Assembly (NCBI GenBank): GCA_025210475.1
Contig: JAOARW010000094.1
Coordinates: 62,001 to 126,000, forward strand
DNA length: 64,000 nucleotides
Origin: Carboxylicivirga sp.
GTDB lineage: Bacteria; Bacteroidota; Bacteroidia; Bacteroidales; Marinilabiliaceae
Direction: 5' to 3'
Shown piece after piece: positions 45,056 to 53,546 of this stretch. How positions within the stretch are numbered: the first letter of the stretch is position 1; the number at the start of each line of letters is the position of its first letter. The notes beneath the pieces are model-generated. The model was given only the letters and a program-made list of their open reading frames with translations, did not search any database and was not told the DNA's origin. The position numbers and the translations under genes are program-made.

Positions 45056-46927
45056 ATGGTGAATTATTTATCGGTCGAGAATCTGACACAACATTGGGGA
45101 GATATACGCCTCTTTAATAATATTACATTTGGTTTAAACGAAGGACAGAAAGTAGCTTTAATCGCCCGTAATGGAGCCGGTAAAACTACTTTGCTTAATA
45201 TTTTAGGTGGAAAAATTCCCGCTAACGAGGGAAATATCACCCTTCGTAATGGCATAAAACTGGGATATCTGCCACAGGACCCATACCTAAATAAAGATCA
45301 TACCGTTATTGAAGAAGTATTTAATACGGATAGTGAGGTGGTTCAAACCATTAAAGCCTATGAGCAGGCAATTGCCAACAATGATGAGCAAAACATGGGG
45401 GCGCTCATTGAAAAAATGGATACCCTGCAGGCATGGGATTATGAACTGCGCATCAAGCAAATTTTATCTCAATTAAAAATTACTCGTTACGACCAGCCCG
45501 TTTCTGAATTATCCGGTGGACAGCAAAAACGAGTATCCTTAGCCAGCATCTTAATAAGTGAACCTGACCTTTTGATTCTGGATGAGCCAACCAACCACCT
45601 CGATCTGGAAATGGTTGATTGGTTGGAGCAATACCTTTCCAAATCAAAATCTACTTTGTTAATGGTTACCCACGATCGGTATTTTCTCGATCGCGTGTGT
45701 AATGAAATAATCGAGTTGGCCGATGAAACCATATACCACTACCAGGGCAACTACTCTTATTTTTTAAGAAAACGCCAGGAAAGATTGGCTAATAAAAAAG
45801 CCGAAATTGAGAAGGCACGCAATCTATTAAAAACAGAACAAGAGTGGATGAACCGAATGCCACAGGCTCGTGCCACTAAAGCCAAATATCGAATTGATGC
45901 CTTTCATGAATTAAAGGATAAAGCTCATCAAAACATCAACGAGCAAAATCTGGAATTAGGTATATCGCAAGCCCGCTTAGGAAAAAAGGTGATTAACCTG
46001 CATAATATTTCCAAATCTTTTGATAATCTTGAATTAATAAAGGACTTTTCATACAAATTTGCACCTTATGAAAAGGTGGGTATCGTTGGAAAAAACGGAA
46101 CCGGCAAATCAACTTTTCTGAATATTTTAACCGAATCACTGCAACCTGATTCGGGCGAAGTAGAAAAAGGCGAAACCGTTGTTTTTGGCTATTACCGACA
46201 GGAAGGTATTAAAATTGATGATAACAAAAAGGTAATTGAAGTCATCTCGGACATTGCCGACGACATCTCACTTGGTGAAGGGAAACGTATGTCTTCCACT
46301 CAATTTCTGCGCTACTTTCTTTTTCCCAATGAAATGCATCACGTTCAAGTCAACAAACTTAGCGGTGGTGAAAAGAAGCGACTGTTGTTAATGACGGTTC
46401 TAATGAGAAATCCCAATTTCTTAATACTCGATGAGCCGACAAATGACCTGGATATATTCACTTTAAATGTACTGGAAGAGTATTTAAGCAACTTTAAAGG
46501 ATGTGTCATTGTGGTTTCTCACGACCGCTATTTCCTGGATAAAGTTACAGATCACTTGTTTGCCTTTGAAGGCAACTGTGTAATTAAAGATTTTGTTGGA
46601 AGCTATAGCGATTACAGTCGCCAAAAGAAGAATGAGGAAAAAATTCAGACGAAGGCTGTTAAAAAAGAAAAGACACCGGATAAAAAACAAAACCCTGCTC
46701 CAAAGGCCAAGAAGTTAAGTTATAAGGAAAAACGTGAATTGGAGCAAATTGAGCTTGAACTGGAAGAACTGGAATCGAAAAAAAGCACGCTTCAGGAAGA
46801 ATTAAACAACGGAACACTGGCTACCGATGCCTTGGTTGAAAAATCACAAGAGCTTTCAAATGTTATGGAAGAGCTTGAAACAAAAGAGATGCGTTGGCTT
46901 GAACTAAAAGAAATAGAAGATAATTAA
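45056..46927 (+). CDS. uup: ABC-F ATPase, Uup-like
   Basis: The 623-residue protein has two ABC domains without membrane segments: Walker A GAGKTT and GTGKST, signature ELSGGQQKRV and KLSGGEKKRL, and Walker B LLILDEPTNHLD and FLILDEPTNDLD. A charged coiled-coil tail after residue 540 (rich in Lys and Glu) is the mark of Uup rather than EttA. ABC-F proteins act on the ribosome; Uup is also linked to branched DNA. The gene starts within 20 bases of its -7 box. Confidence 0.9.
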   Translation: MVNYLSVENLTQHWGDIRLFNNITFGLNEGQKVALIARNGAGKTTLLNILGGKIPANEGNITLRNGIKLGYLPQDPYLNKDHTVIEEVFNTDSEVVQTIKAYEQAIANNDEQNMGALIEKMDTLQAWDYELRIKQILSQLKITRYDQPVSELSGGQQKRVSLASILISEPDLLILDEPTNHLDLEMVDWLEQYLSKSKSTLLMVTHDRYFLDRVCNEIIELADETIYHYQGNYSYFLRKRQERLANKKAEIEKARNLLKTEQEWMNRMPQARATKAKYRIDAFHELKDKAHQNINEQNLELGISQARLGKKVINLHNISKSFDNLELIKDFSYKFAPYEKVGIVGKNGTGKSTFLNILTESLQPDSGEVEKGETVVFGYYRQEGIKIDDNKKVIEVISDIADDISLGEGKRMSSTQFLRYFLFPNEMHHVQVNKLSGGEKKRLLLMTVLMRNPNFLILDEPTNDLDIFTLNVLEEYLSNFKGCVIVVSHDRYFLDKVTDHLFAFEGNCVIKDFVGSYSDYSRQKKNEEKIQTKAVKKEKTPDKKQNPAPKAKKLSYKEKRELEQIELELEELESKKSTLQEELNNGTLATDALVEKSQELSNVMEELETKEMRWLELKEIEDN

Positions 46928-46982
46928 TTCGAATAGTGTAATTTAGCTAAATTATTATCTTTGTAAATGTCAACCCATTTGC

Positions 46983-49037
46983 ATGATAAGAAAATCAATT
47001 ATAATTACGCTAATTTTCCTGACTAGTCTCAGCGGATTTGTAAAAGCTGGTATTAACCAGCATGTAAAAGTGGGCGTGCATTATAATCCGCCTTTATGCT
47101 CAATCGATTCATCAAACAAGGCAAAGGGCATTTTTATCGATATTATCGATAAAGTTGCCACTTCGCAAAACTGGTCAGTTGAATATGTGCCAATAACCTT
47201 TGCTGAAGGCATGGATGCTCTTCAATATGGTAAAATTGATTTACTGACTACAGTTGCAAAAACCAAAGAACGGGAACAAATCGTATATTTCTCCGAAGAA
47301 ACCATTTTCACCAATTGGGGAGTAATTTATTCATCGAAGAAAAATGACATTAATGACATAACAGATTTGCAGGGTAAGAATCTGGCAATTGAGGTTGGAG
47401 ATATCCATGCTCAAGCGATTTCTCAACTTTTAAAGGATTTTAATATTGAGGCTAATCTAATCTGGTGCGACGACCTCAAAATGATCTTCGATAAACTATC
47501 GAATAATGAGGCAGATGCCGGTGCTGTTAATAAGATTTATGGGTACCAGCAAAACATGGATCAACACCTGAAAGCCACTTCAATAATATTTAACCCGGTT
47601 AACTTACATTTGGCCGGCGGTCCACTGTCAGTTGACTTATTGCAACAGTTTGACAAAGCTCTGATCCAAATAAAAGCATCCAAGCCTGATTTTTACCAGG
47701 AAGTTATTAACCAGTGGTTATCTAAAGATGTTAGAAAAACTCCTGCATGGCTTCACAGTCTTTTATATTCGCTTCTTTTCCTGACAATTATACTCCTGAT
47801 AATCTTGCTGTTTCAGCGAAGCATGGTCAAAAAAAGAACTGAGAGTCTAAACGAAGCTCAGAAAATTGGTGACCAAAGAGCTAAAACCATCAAGCAAATC
47901 GAACACGAAAAAACACTGATTTTAAATAGTCTTGATGAGCAGGTTGTGTTTATGGATCATCAATACAATCTGATTTGGGCAAACAATGCCTTCAAAAACA
48001 CATCGTCGCAACCTTTTGAAGAACTGATTGGCAAGAAATGTTATTCCGTTTATTTCAATCGGGATACCCCCTGTGAGTTTTGTCAATATGAAAAATCGCT
48101 AAAAACCAACCGGACCGAAGTAAGAGAACATGTTAGCGAAAGAGCGGGCAAAGTCTTTACACATAAAACACACCCGGTTTTTAATACCGAGCAACAACCC
48201 ATTGGTTTTGTTGAAATTTTGTCAGACATTACTAATAAAAAGAAACAGGAAGCCGAATTAATTGCTGCAAAAGAAAAAGCCGAACAGTCGGATTATTTAA
48301 AATCGGCCTTCTTAGCCAATATGTCGCACGAAATCAGAACCCCAATGAATGCGATTATCGGTTTTTCTGAATTATTGGAGGATGATACCTTAACCAAGGA
48401 TGAAAAGCACAACTACCTGAAAATCATCCAATCCAATGGCAACCAATTATTAAAACTTATTTCTGATATCCTAATATTCTCGCAAATTGAATCTGGCCAT
48501 GTTAACCTGCAGTTTAGCATGGTGGTAATCAAGAATTTCTTAATCGATATATTTAAGCAATTTGAAAATGAGATAAGCAAATATGATAAACCTGTTGCTA
48601 TTAAACTCGATCTACAAATTAATGACCAACTTGAACTTGAAACCGATGCTGTACGTTTAAAGCAAATAATTTTCAACCTTTTGACCAATGCCATTAAGTT
48701 TACCGAGAAAGGTAGCATCACACTTGGCGCAATAGTAAGTGATTCGAATTTAAACATGTACGTAAAAGATACGGGCATTGGCATTGCTCCAGACAAGCAA
48801 AAGGTTGTTTTTAAGCGTTTTTCGCAGATAGAAAATCCGAACCTCAAAAAAGCTTCCGGCTCCGGTTTAGGTCTCACCATTGCTCATGATTTAATCCACC
48901 AGCTAGGTGGTTGCATCCAACTGGAATCGGAAGTTAATGTTGGAAGTAAGTTCATTTTATCGCACCCTTTAAACCGTTATAAATTGGACAAAGGAGCAGA
49001 TTTCAACAAACCGCATATTCTTAATAATAAAAAGTAG
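46983..49037 (+). CDS. Sensor histidine kinase with periplasmic solute-binding domain
   Basis: The 684-residue protein has, in order: a signal peptide, an SBP_bac_3-type binding domain (about residues 28-245), one membrane helix (260-279), a coiled coil, a PAS domain (about 310-420), a HisKA domain with FLANMSHEIRTPMNAIIGFS, and an HATPase_c domain with NLLTNAIKFT, DTGIGI and GSGLGLTIAHDL. No receiver domain is attached. The PAS domain has a CEFCQY motif with a further cysteine (KKCYSVYF) that may bind metal or sense redox. No response regulator gene is adjacent, so its partner lies elsewhere. Confidence 0.92.
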   Translation: MIRKSIIITLIFLTSLSGFVKAGINQHVKVGVHYNPPLCSIDSSNKAKGIFIDIIDKVATSQNWSVEYVPITFAEGMDALQYGKIDLLTTVAKTKEREQIVYFSEETIFTNWGVIYSSKKNDINDITDLQGKNLAIEVGDIHAQAISQLLKDFNIEANLIWCDDLKMIFDKLSNNEADAGAVNKIYGYQQNMDQHLKATSIIFNPVNLHLAGGPLSVDLLQQFDKALIQIKASKPDFYQEVINQWLSKDVRKTPAWLHSLLYSLLFLTIILLIILLFQRSMVKKRTESLNEAQKIGDQRAKTIKQIEHEKTLILNSLDEQVVFMDHQYNLIWANNAFKNTSSQPFEELIGKKCYSVYFNRDTPCEFCQYEKSLKTNRTEVREHVSERAGKVFTHKTHPVFNTEQQPIGFVEILSDITNKKKQEAELIAAKEKAEQSDYLKSAFLANMSHEIRTPMNAIIGFSELLEDDTLTKDEKHNYLKIIQSNGNQLLKLISDILIFSQIESGHVNLQFSMVVIKNFLIDIFKQFENEISKYDKPVAIKLDLQINDQLELETDAVRLKQIIFNLLTNAIKFTEKGSITLGAIVSDSNLNMYVKDTGIGIAPDKQKVVFKRFSQIENPNLKKASGSGLGLTIAHDLIHQLGGCIQLESEVNVGSKFILSHPLNRYKLDKGADFNKPHILNNKK

Positions 49038-49118
49038 TTGGACAAACACTTTCAACCTATAAGCTAATGTGACGAAAAAATTATAAATTATTTTTTCATT
49101 AAAATATTTACTCACAGT

Positions 49119-49148
49119 TTTGCAATTGCAAATATATTCATACATTTG
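49119..49148 (+). promoter_or_regulatory. Promoter of the pheA leader
   Basis: TTTG (49119-49122), 18 bases, then TACATTTG (49141-49148), both full matches to the Bacteroidota housekeeping promoter, 19 bases before the leader peptide ATG. Confidence 0.7.
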
Positions 49149-49166
49149 CATCTAAATAACAAAGCA

Positions 49167-49223
49167 ATGATGGCTCACACTTTCTTTTATAACTATTATT
49201 ATTTCTTTTTTAGCAACAGTTAA
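49167..49223 (+). CDS. Phe/Tyr leader peptide
   Basis: An 18-residue ORF reading MMAHTFFYNYYYFFFSNS holds five Phe and four Tyr codons. It starts 19 bases after a good promoter and ends at TAA 49221-49223. Its stop overlaps the antiterminator arm. The layout is that of a classical attenuator: stalling at Phe/Tyr codons near the end leaves the arm free, while reaching the stop covers it. Confidence 0.9.
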   Translation: MMAHTFFYNYYYFFFSNS

Positions 49224-49297
49224 AGAGGTGGGCATTGTATGATATAAACGAAACAACATAAATTTTTAAAACCCGCCTCTTACAGGCGGGTTTTTTT
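49223..49297 (+). promoter_or_regulatory. Transcription attenuator for the pheA operon
   Basis: The terminator is a stem AAACCCGCCT/AGGCGGGTTT (about 49269-49293) with seven T to 49297, ending 20 bases before pheA. The antiterminator arm AAGAGGTGGG (49223-49232) can pair over ten bases (one G-U) with CCCGCCTCTT (49272-49281), which contains the left arm of the terminator stem. The two structures exclude each other. Confidence 0.9.
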
Positions 49298-49316
49298 ATG
49301 ACCATAAGTTAAAACC

Positions 49317-50216
49317 ATGAATCAAACAAAGAAGAAAATAGCCATTCAGGGATGGCCGGGAGCAAACCATGAAATTGCAGCTAAGGCATTTTTCGAGGAA
49401 GACAACATTGAGGTAGTACCGTGCCTTACCTTTCCTGATTTGTTTGAAACCCTAAAGAAAGATCGCGATTGCTATGGCATTATTGCCATCGAAAATACAT
49501 TAGTTGGCAGCCTGTTACCCAACTACACCATGCTAAAAGACAGCGACCTGGTAATTATCGGAGAATACAAGCTCCGCATCAAGCACCAGTTCCTAGCACT
49601 GCCGGGCCAATCAATTGAAGATATAAAAGAAGTATACTCGCACCCAATGGCGATTGCTCAATGTGAAGCCTTCTTTAAAAACTATCCGCACATTAAACTA
49701 ATTGAATCAGAAGATACAGCCCTTAGCGCCAAACGTATTGCCGATGAACAAATTAAAGGTATTGGTGCCATTGCTTCCGAGTTAGCAGCTGAAATGTATC
49801 AATTAGAAACGCTGGCAAAGAATATTGAAACCAATAAAAAGAATTTCACCCGCTTTCTTGTCATTACAGATAAAGCAAAAACAGAGGTAGACGAACTTCT
49901 GGAACAAAACAGAGTCAATAAATCATCCATTGTTTTTGCCTTGCCTCACGAAGAAGGAAGCTTATCGAAAATACTGACCATACTGGCTTTTTATAATATC
50001 AACCTAACAAAAATTCAATCCTTACCCATTGTTGGACAGGAGTGGGAATATTTATTCTACGTTGATCTTACATTTAACGATTACAAAAGGTATTTGCAGT
50101 CTTTGAATGCCATAAAGCCGCTTACCAGCAAATTAAAATCGCTTGGTGAATATGAAAAAGGGCGACAGTCATACCCCGTTAACAATGGACATTTTGAAAC
50201 CGAACAAGCAATATAA
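49317..50216 (+). CDS. pheA: Prephenate dehydratase
   Basis: The 299-residue protein turns prephenate into phenylpyruvate. It has the dehydratase domain (AIQGWPGANHEIAAKAFF, IIAIENTLVGSLLPNY, VYSHPMAIAQCEAF, IGAIASELAAEMY, NKKNFTRFLVI) and a C-terminal ACT domain starting near residue 198 (SSIVFALPHEEGSLSKILTI) that in the family binds phenylalanine for feedback control. It is the first gene after the attenuator and is two bases from the next gene, so expression is controlled by leader translation. No chorismate mutase domain is fused here; that is on the DAHP synthase. Confidence 0.96.
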   Translation: MNQTKKKIAIQGWPGANHEIAAKAFFEEDNIEVVPCLTFPDLFETLKKDRDCYGIIAIENTLVGSLLPNYTMLKDSDLVIIGEYKLRIKHQFLALPGQSIEDIKEVYSHPMAIAQCEAFFKNYPHIKLIESEDTALSAKRIADEQIKGIGAIASELAAEMYQLETLAKNIETNKKNFTRFLVITDKAKTEVDELLEQNRVNKSSIVFALPHEEGSLSKILTILAFYNINLTKIQSLPIVGQEWEYLFYVDLTFNDYKRYLQSLNAIKPLTSKLKSLGEYEKGRQSYPVNNGHFETEQAI

Positions 50217-50218
50217 GC

Positions 50219-51397
50219 ATGCAAACAATTAACTCTATAGAACCCGCCAATCGAATTGGAACAGTTGAAGAGTACTACTTCTCGATCAAATTGAAGGAGT
50301 TAGAACAACTCAGGCAAGCCGGCAAGCCTATTATTAATATGGGTATCGGTAATCCTGATTTACCACCTGCACCAGAGGTTCTGGCTGAATTAAACAAACA
50401 AAGTTCTTCGGAAAGCAACCATGGCTACCAAAGCTATGTTGGCATACCAGAACTACGCGAGGCCATGAGCCAGTGGTACAAAAACTATTACCAAATAGAG
50501 GTAAATGCCACTAATGAAGTTCTGCCATTAATGGGCTCAAAAGAAGGCATTATGCACATTACCCTGGCTTTTGTTAATCCCGGCGATGGCGTCTTGGTTC
50601 CGAACCCGGGCTATCCCACTTACGCATCGGTAAGCAAAATTGCCGAAGCCAATCTTATTCACTACGATTTGGATGAGCAAAACAACTGGCTACCCAAGCT
50701 TGACGAACTGGAGAAACAGGACTTGAGCAAGGTGAAATTAATGTGGATTAACTACCCGAACATGCCAACAGGAGCCAATGCCAGCAAGGATTTCTTTGAG
50801 AAAATTATTGCCTTTGGCAAAAAGCACAACATTGTTATTGTTAACGATAATCCCTATAGTTTTATCCTGAACGATCAACATCTAAGCATTCTGTCCATTG
50901 AAGGCGCCAAAGACATTGCCATTGAGTTAAACTCCTTGAGCAAATCGCACAACATGGCCGGCTGGCGTGTAGGTATGGCCGTATCCAACCCACAGTTTAT
51001 CCAATACATCCTGCGCGTAAAAAGCAACATGGATTCGGGCATGTTCAAGCCGCTGCAACTGGCCGCTGCAAAAGCACTGCAGTTGGGATCTGATTGGTAT
51101 GCCAACATCAACAATGAGTACCTTAAACGTCGTACACTGGTGTTTGAGATCATGGATTTGCTCGAATGTGAATACGACACAAACCAAACCGGCATGTTCG
51201 TTTGGGCACGCATTCCCGATCGCTACAAAGACAGTGCTGAATTATCGGACGAAATACTCTACGGATGTGATGTTTTTATTACACCCGGATTTATTTTTGG
51301 CGATAATGGCAAACGCTACATACGCATCAGCCTATGCACCAACCAAGAAGTACTAAAAGAGTCACAACAACGCATTAAAACATTAAAAACAAAATAA
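50219..51397 (+). CDS. Class I/II aminotransferase, aromatic pathway
   Basis: The 392-residue PLP enzyme has the fold type I pattern: NMGIGNPDLPPAPEV, GSKEGIMH, PNPGYPTYASV, WINYPNMPTGANAS, NDNPYSFIL and the PLP lysine in SLSKSHNMAGWRVG. It lies between pheA and the DAHP synthase with gaps of two bases each side, so it most likely transaminates phenylpyruvate, 4-hydroxyphenylpyruvate or prephenate. The family also includes LL-diaminopimelate and alanine aminotransferases; the aromatic role rests on context. Confidence 0.88.
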   Translation: MQTINSIEPANRIGTVEEYYFSIKLKELEQLRQAGKPIINMGIGNPDLPPAPEVLAELNKQSSSESNHGYQSYVGIPELREAMSQWYKNYYQIEVNATNEVLPLMGSKEGIMHITLAFVNPGDGVLVPNPGYPTYASVSKIAEANLIHYDLDEQNNWLPKLDELEKQDLSKVKLMWINYPNMPTGANASKDFFEKIIAFGKKHNIVIVNDNPYSFILNDQHLSILSIEGAKDIAIELNSLSKSHNMAGWRVGMAVSNPQFIQYILRVKSNMDSGMFKPLQLAAAKALQLGSDWYANINNEYLKRRTLVFEIMDLLECEYDTNQTGMFVWARIPDRYKDSAELSDEILYGCDVFITPGFIFGDNGKRYIRISLCTNQEVLKESQQRIKTLKTK

Positions 51398-51399
51398 CC

Positions 51400-52497
51400 A
51401 TGGAAAATCAATTAGATCTGCAACCATTAGCGCTTCCCGGCCTGGAATTGAAGCGCCCCATTATTATTGCCGGGCCATGTAGTGCCGAAACGGAAGAGCA
51501 AACACTTGAAACAGCCAGACAACTGGCCGCACAGGGTGTGAATATATTTCGTGCCGGTATCTGGAAGCCACGAACCCGTCCCGGTGCTTTCGAAGGCGTT
51601 GGAACCGTTGGTTTACCTTGGTTAAAGAAGGTAAAAGAAGAAACCGGCATGTTTGTAGCGGTTGAAGTAGCCAATGCCCACCATGTATACGAAGCACTTA
51701 AGTTTGGTGTGGACATGTTATGGATTGGTGCCCGTACCACAGCCAACCCTTTTGCCGTTCAAGAAGTGGCCGATGCTTTGGCAGGCGTTGACAAACCTGT
51801 ATTAATCAAAAATCCAGTGAACCCTGATCTGGAGCTTTGGATTGGTGCCATCGAGCGGGTCAATCGTGCGGGTGTTAAAATGATTGGAGCTATTCATCGC
51901 GGATTCAGCACTTACGACAAAACCAAATACCGCAACAACCCGGAATGGCAGATTCCAATTGAGCTGCGTCGTCGTATTCCAGAATTACCAATCATTACCG
52001 ATCCGAGCCACATTAGCGGCAAGAGTGAAATGATTGCTCAAATTTCTCAGGAAGCCATGGACCTGAACTTCAACGGACTGATCATCGAATCGCATCGTTG
52101 CCCGGAAAAGGCCTGGAGTGACGCCAGCCAGCAGGTGACACCACAACATCTTGGCGAGATCAAACAAAACCTCGTAGTGCGTCGTTCTGCCATTGGTGAT
52201 ACGCCCCGTGTTACATTGGATGAATTGCGCCAAAAAATTGACCAGGTGGATATGCAGATTTTGGAGATTTTAAAATCACGCATGAAAATCTCGGAAGCCA
52301 TTGGTAAATACAAACACGAAAACAACATCACGATCCTTCAGACTCGCCGCTACGACGAAGTGATGAACAACCGTCGTAAACTGGCTGAAGAAGTTGGTTT
52401 AAGCCCGGAATTTGTGGTGAAAGTTTACGAGCACATTCATGAGGAATCAATCAACCGCCAGAACCAGATTATGAATAAGGAACTGGCTAAGAAATAA
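51400..52497 (+). CDS. Bifunctional DAHP synthase / chorismate mutase
   Basis: The 365-residue protein joins a class I-beta DAHP synthase (residues 1-260, with IIAGPCSAETEEQ, RAGIWKPRTRPGAFEG, GARTTANPFAVQE, KNPVNPDLELW, ITDPSHISGKSE and IIESHRCPEKAWSD) to a C-terminal chorismate mutase of the AroQ type (VTLDELRQKIDQVDMQILEI ... RMKISEAIGKYK). It makes the first committed compound of the shikimate path and also prephenate from chorismate. The fusion lets mutase-bound prephenate control the synthase in relatives. It is part of the attenuated operon. Confidence 0.95.
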   Translation: MENQLDLQPLALPGLELKRPIIIAGPCSAETEEQTLETARQLAAQGVNIFRAGIWKPRTRPGAFEGVGTVGLPWLKKVKEETGMFVAVEVANAHHVYEALKFGVDMLWIGARTTANPFAVQEVADALAGVDKPVLIKNPVNPDLELWIGAIERVNRAGVKMIGAIHRGFSTYDKTKYRNNPEWQIPIELRRRIPELPIITDPSHISGKSEMIAQISQEAMDLNFNGLIIESHRCPEKAWSDASQQVTPQHLGEIKQNLVVRRSAIGDTPRVTLDELRQKIDQVDMQILEILKSRMKISEAIGKYKHENNITILQTRRYDEVMNNRRKLAEEVGLSPEFVVKVYEHIHEESINRQNQIMNKELAKK

Positions 52498-52510
52498 GAG
52501 ATGAGTTAAT

Positions 52511-52554
52511 AGAGATGAGAAGTGAGAAACTCATCTCTCACTCTTCTCACTTCT
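52511..52554. repeat. Alternative hairpins between DAHP synthase gene and tyrA
   Basis: AGAGATGAG (52511-52519) pairs with CTCATCTCT (52530-52538), while the overlapping AGAAGTGAGAA (52518-52528) pairs with TTCTCACTTCT (52544-52554). The two are mutually exclusive and lie 26 bases before the tyrA start. No T-run follows. Confidence 0.6.
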
Positions 52555-52579
52555 GACTACTGACTATTAAACGAAAAAA

Positions 52580-53356
52580 ATGAAAATTTGTATTCTAGGA
52601 GCTGGAAAAATGGGTACCTGGCTAACCGATGCCCTTTGCCTGCAGCATGAGGTAGCAATTTTTGACAAAGACATTACCCGGCTTCGCTATGTTTTTAATA
52701 CGCAACGACTAACTAAACTGGAGGAAATAAGCGAGTTTGCACCTGAACTCCTGATCAATGCGGTAAGCCTAAAATATACCCTGCCTGCCTTTGAGGAGGT
52801 ACTTCCCTATCTGCCTAAAGAATGTATTATTTCTGATATTTCTTCGGTAAAAACAGGTTTGCAAAGCTTTTACGAAAACAGTGGCATGCGTTACGTTTCC
52901 ACCCACCCTATGTTTGGCCCCACCTTTGCCAATCTGAAGGATTTGAGCATGCACCATGCCATTATCATTACCCAGAGCGATCATTTGGGCAAAGCCTTCT
53001 TTAAGGATTTTTATGCCTCGCTGGGCTTAAACATTCACGAGTACAGCTTCGATGCCCACGATGAAACCATCGCCTACTCTCTGTCCATCCCCTTTTCTTC
53101 GTCACTGGTTTTTGCCGCTTGCATGAAACATCAGAAAGCACCCGGAACCACCTTTAATAAGCACATGAACATTGCCAAAGGTTTGCTTTCGGAGGAAGAT
53201 CACCTGCTGACCGAAATTCTTTTTAACCCATTCACCTATGAACAAGTAGAAAACATTCGCTTTCAGCTAAAGCACCTCCTGGAGCTAATTGACAAAAAAG
53301 ACTCCAAAGGCATGCAGGATTTTCTGAACATGGTTCGAAAAAACATTGAAGAGTAA
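52580..53356 (+). CDS. tyrA: Prephenate dehydrogenase
   Basis: The 258-residue protein has an N-terminal NAD-binding motif ILGAGKMGTWLTDAL and the prephenate dehydrogenase segments CIISDISSVKTGLQSFYE, YVSTHPMFGPTFANL and LGLNIHEYSFDAHDETIAYS. It oxidatively decarboxylates prephenate to 4-hydroxyphenylpyruvate on the way to tyrosine. There is no ACT domain, so feedback by tyrosine must come from elsewhere, perhaps the leader peptide. It is the last gene of the operon and is followed by a terminator. Confidence 0.95.
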   Translation: MKICILGAGKMGTWLTDALCLQHEVAIFDKDITRLRYVFNTQRLTKLEEISEFAPELLINAVSLKYTLPAFEEVLPYLPKECIISDISSVKTGLQSFYENSGMRYVSTHPMFGPTFANLKDLSMHHAIIITQSDHLGKAFFKDFYASLGLNIHEYSFDAHDETIAYSLSIPFSSSLVFAACMKHQKAPGTTFNKHMNIAKGLLSEEDHLLTEILFNPFTYEQVENIRFQLKHLLELIDKKDSKGMQDFLNMVRKNIEE

Positions 53357-53363
53357 TCAAAAA

Positions 53364-53398
53364 CTATCAGCTGAAGATTTTTGGCTGATAGCTTTTTT
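53364..53398 (+). terminator. Terminator of the aromatic operon
   Basis: CTATCAGC pairs with GCTGATAG around 12 bases, followed by CTTTTTT. Confidence 0.8.
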
Positions 53399-53546
53399 CA
53401 CCTCCTCACCCCTCACTTTTTACCTTTTACCTTTTACCCCTCTTTAACAGCTACTGAGTTCATCTTAACTCTTATTTTCAACTCGCCACAAAGCTGCGCC
53501 CTTTTCGTCTAAACAATATTTACTATTTTCGCCACAAAACGTGCAG

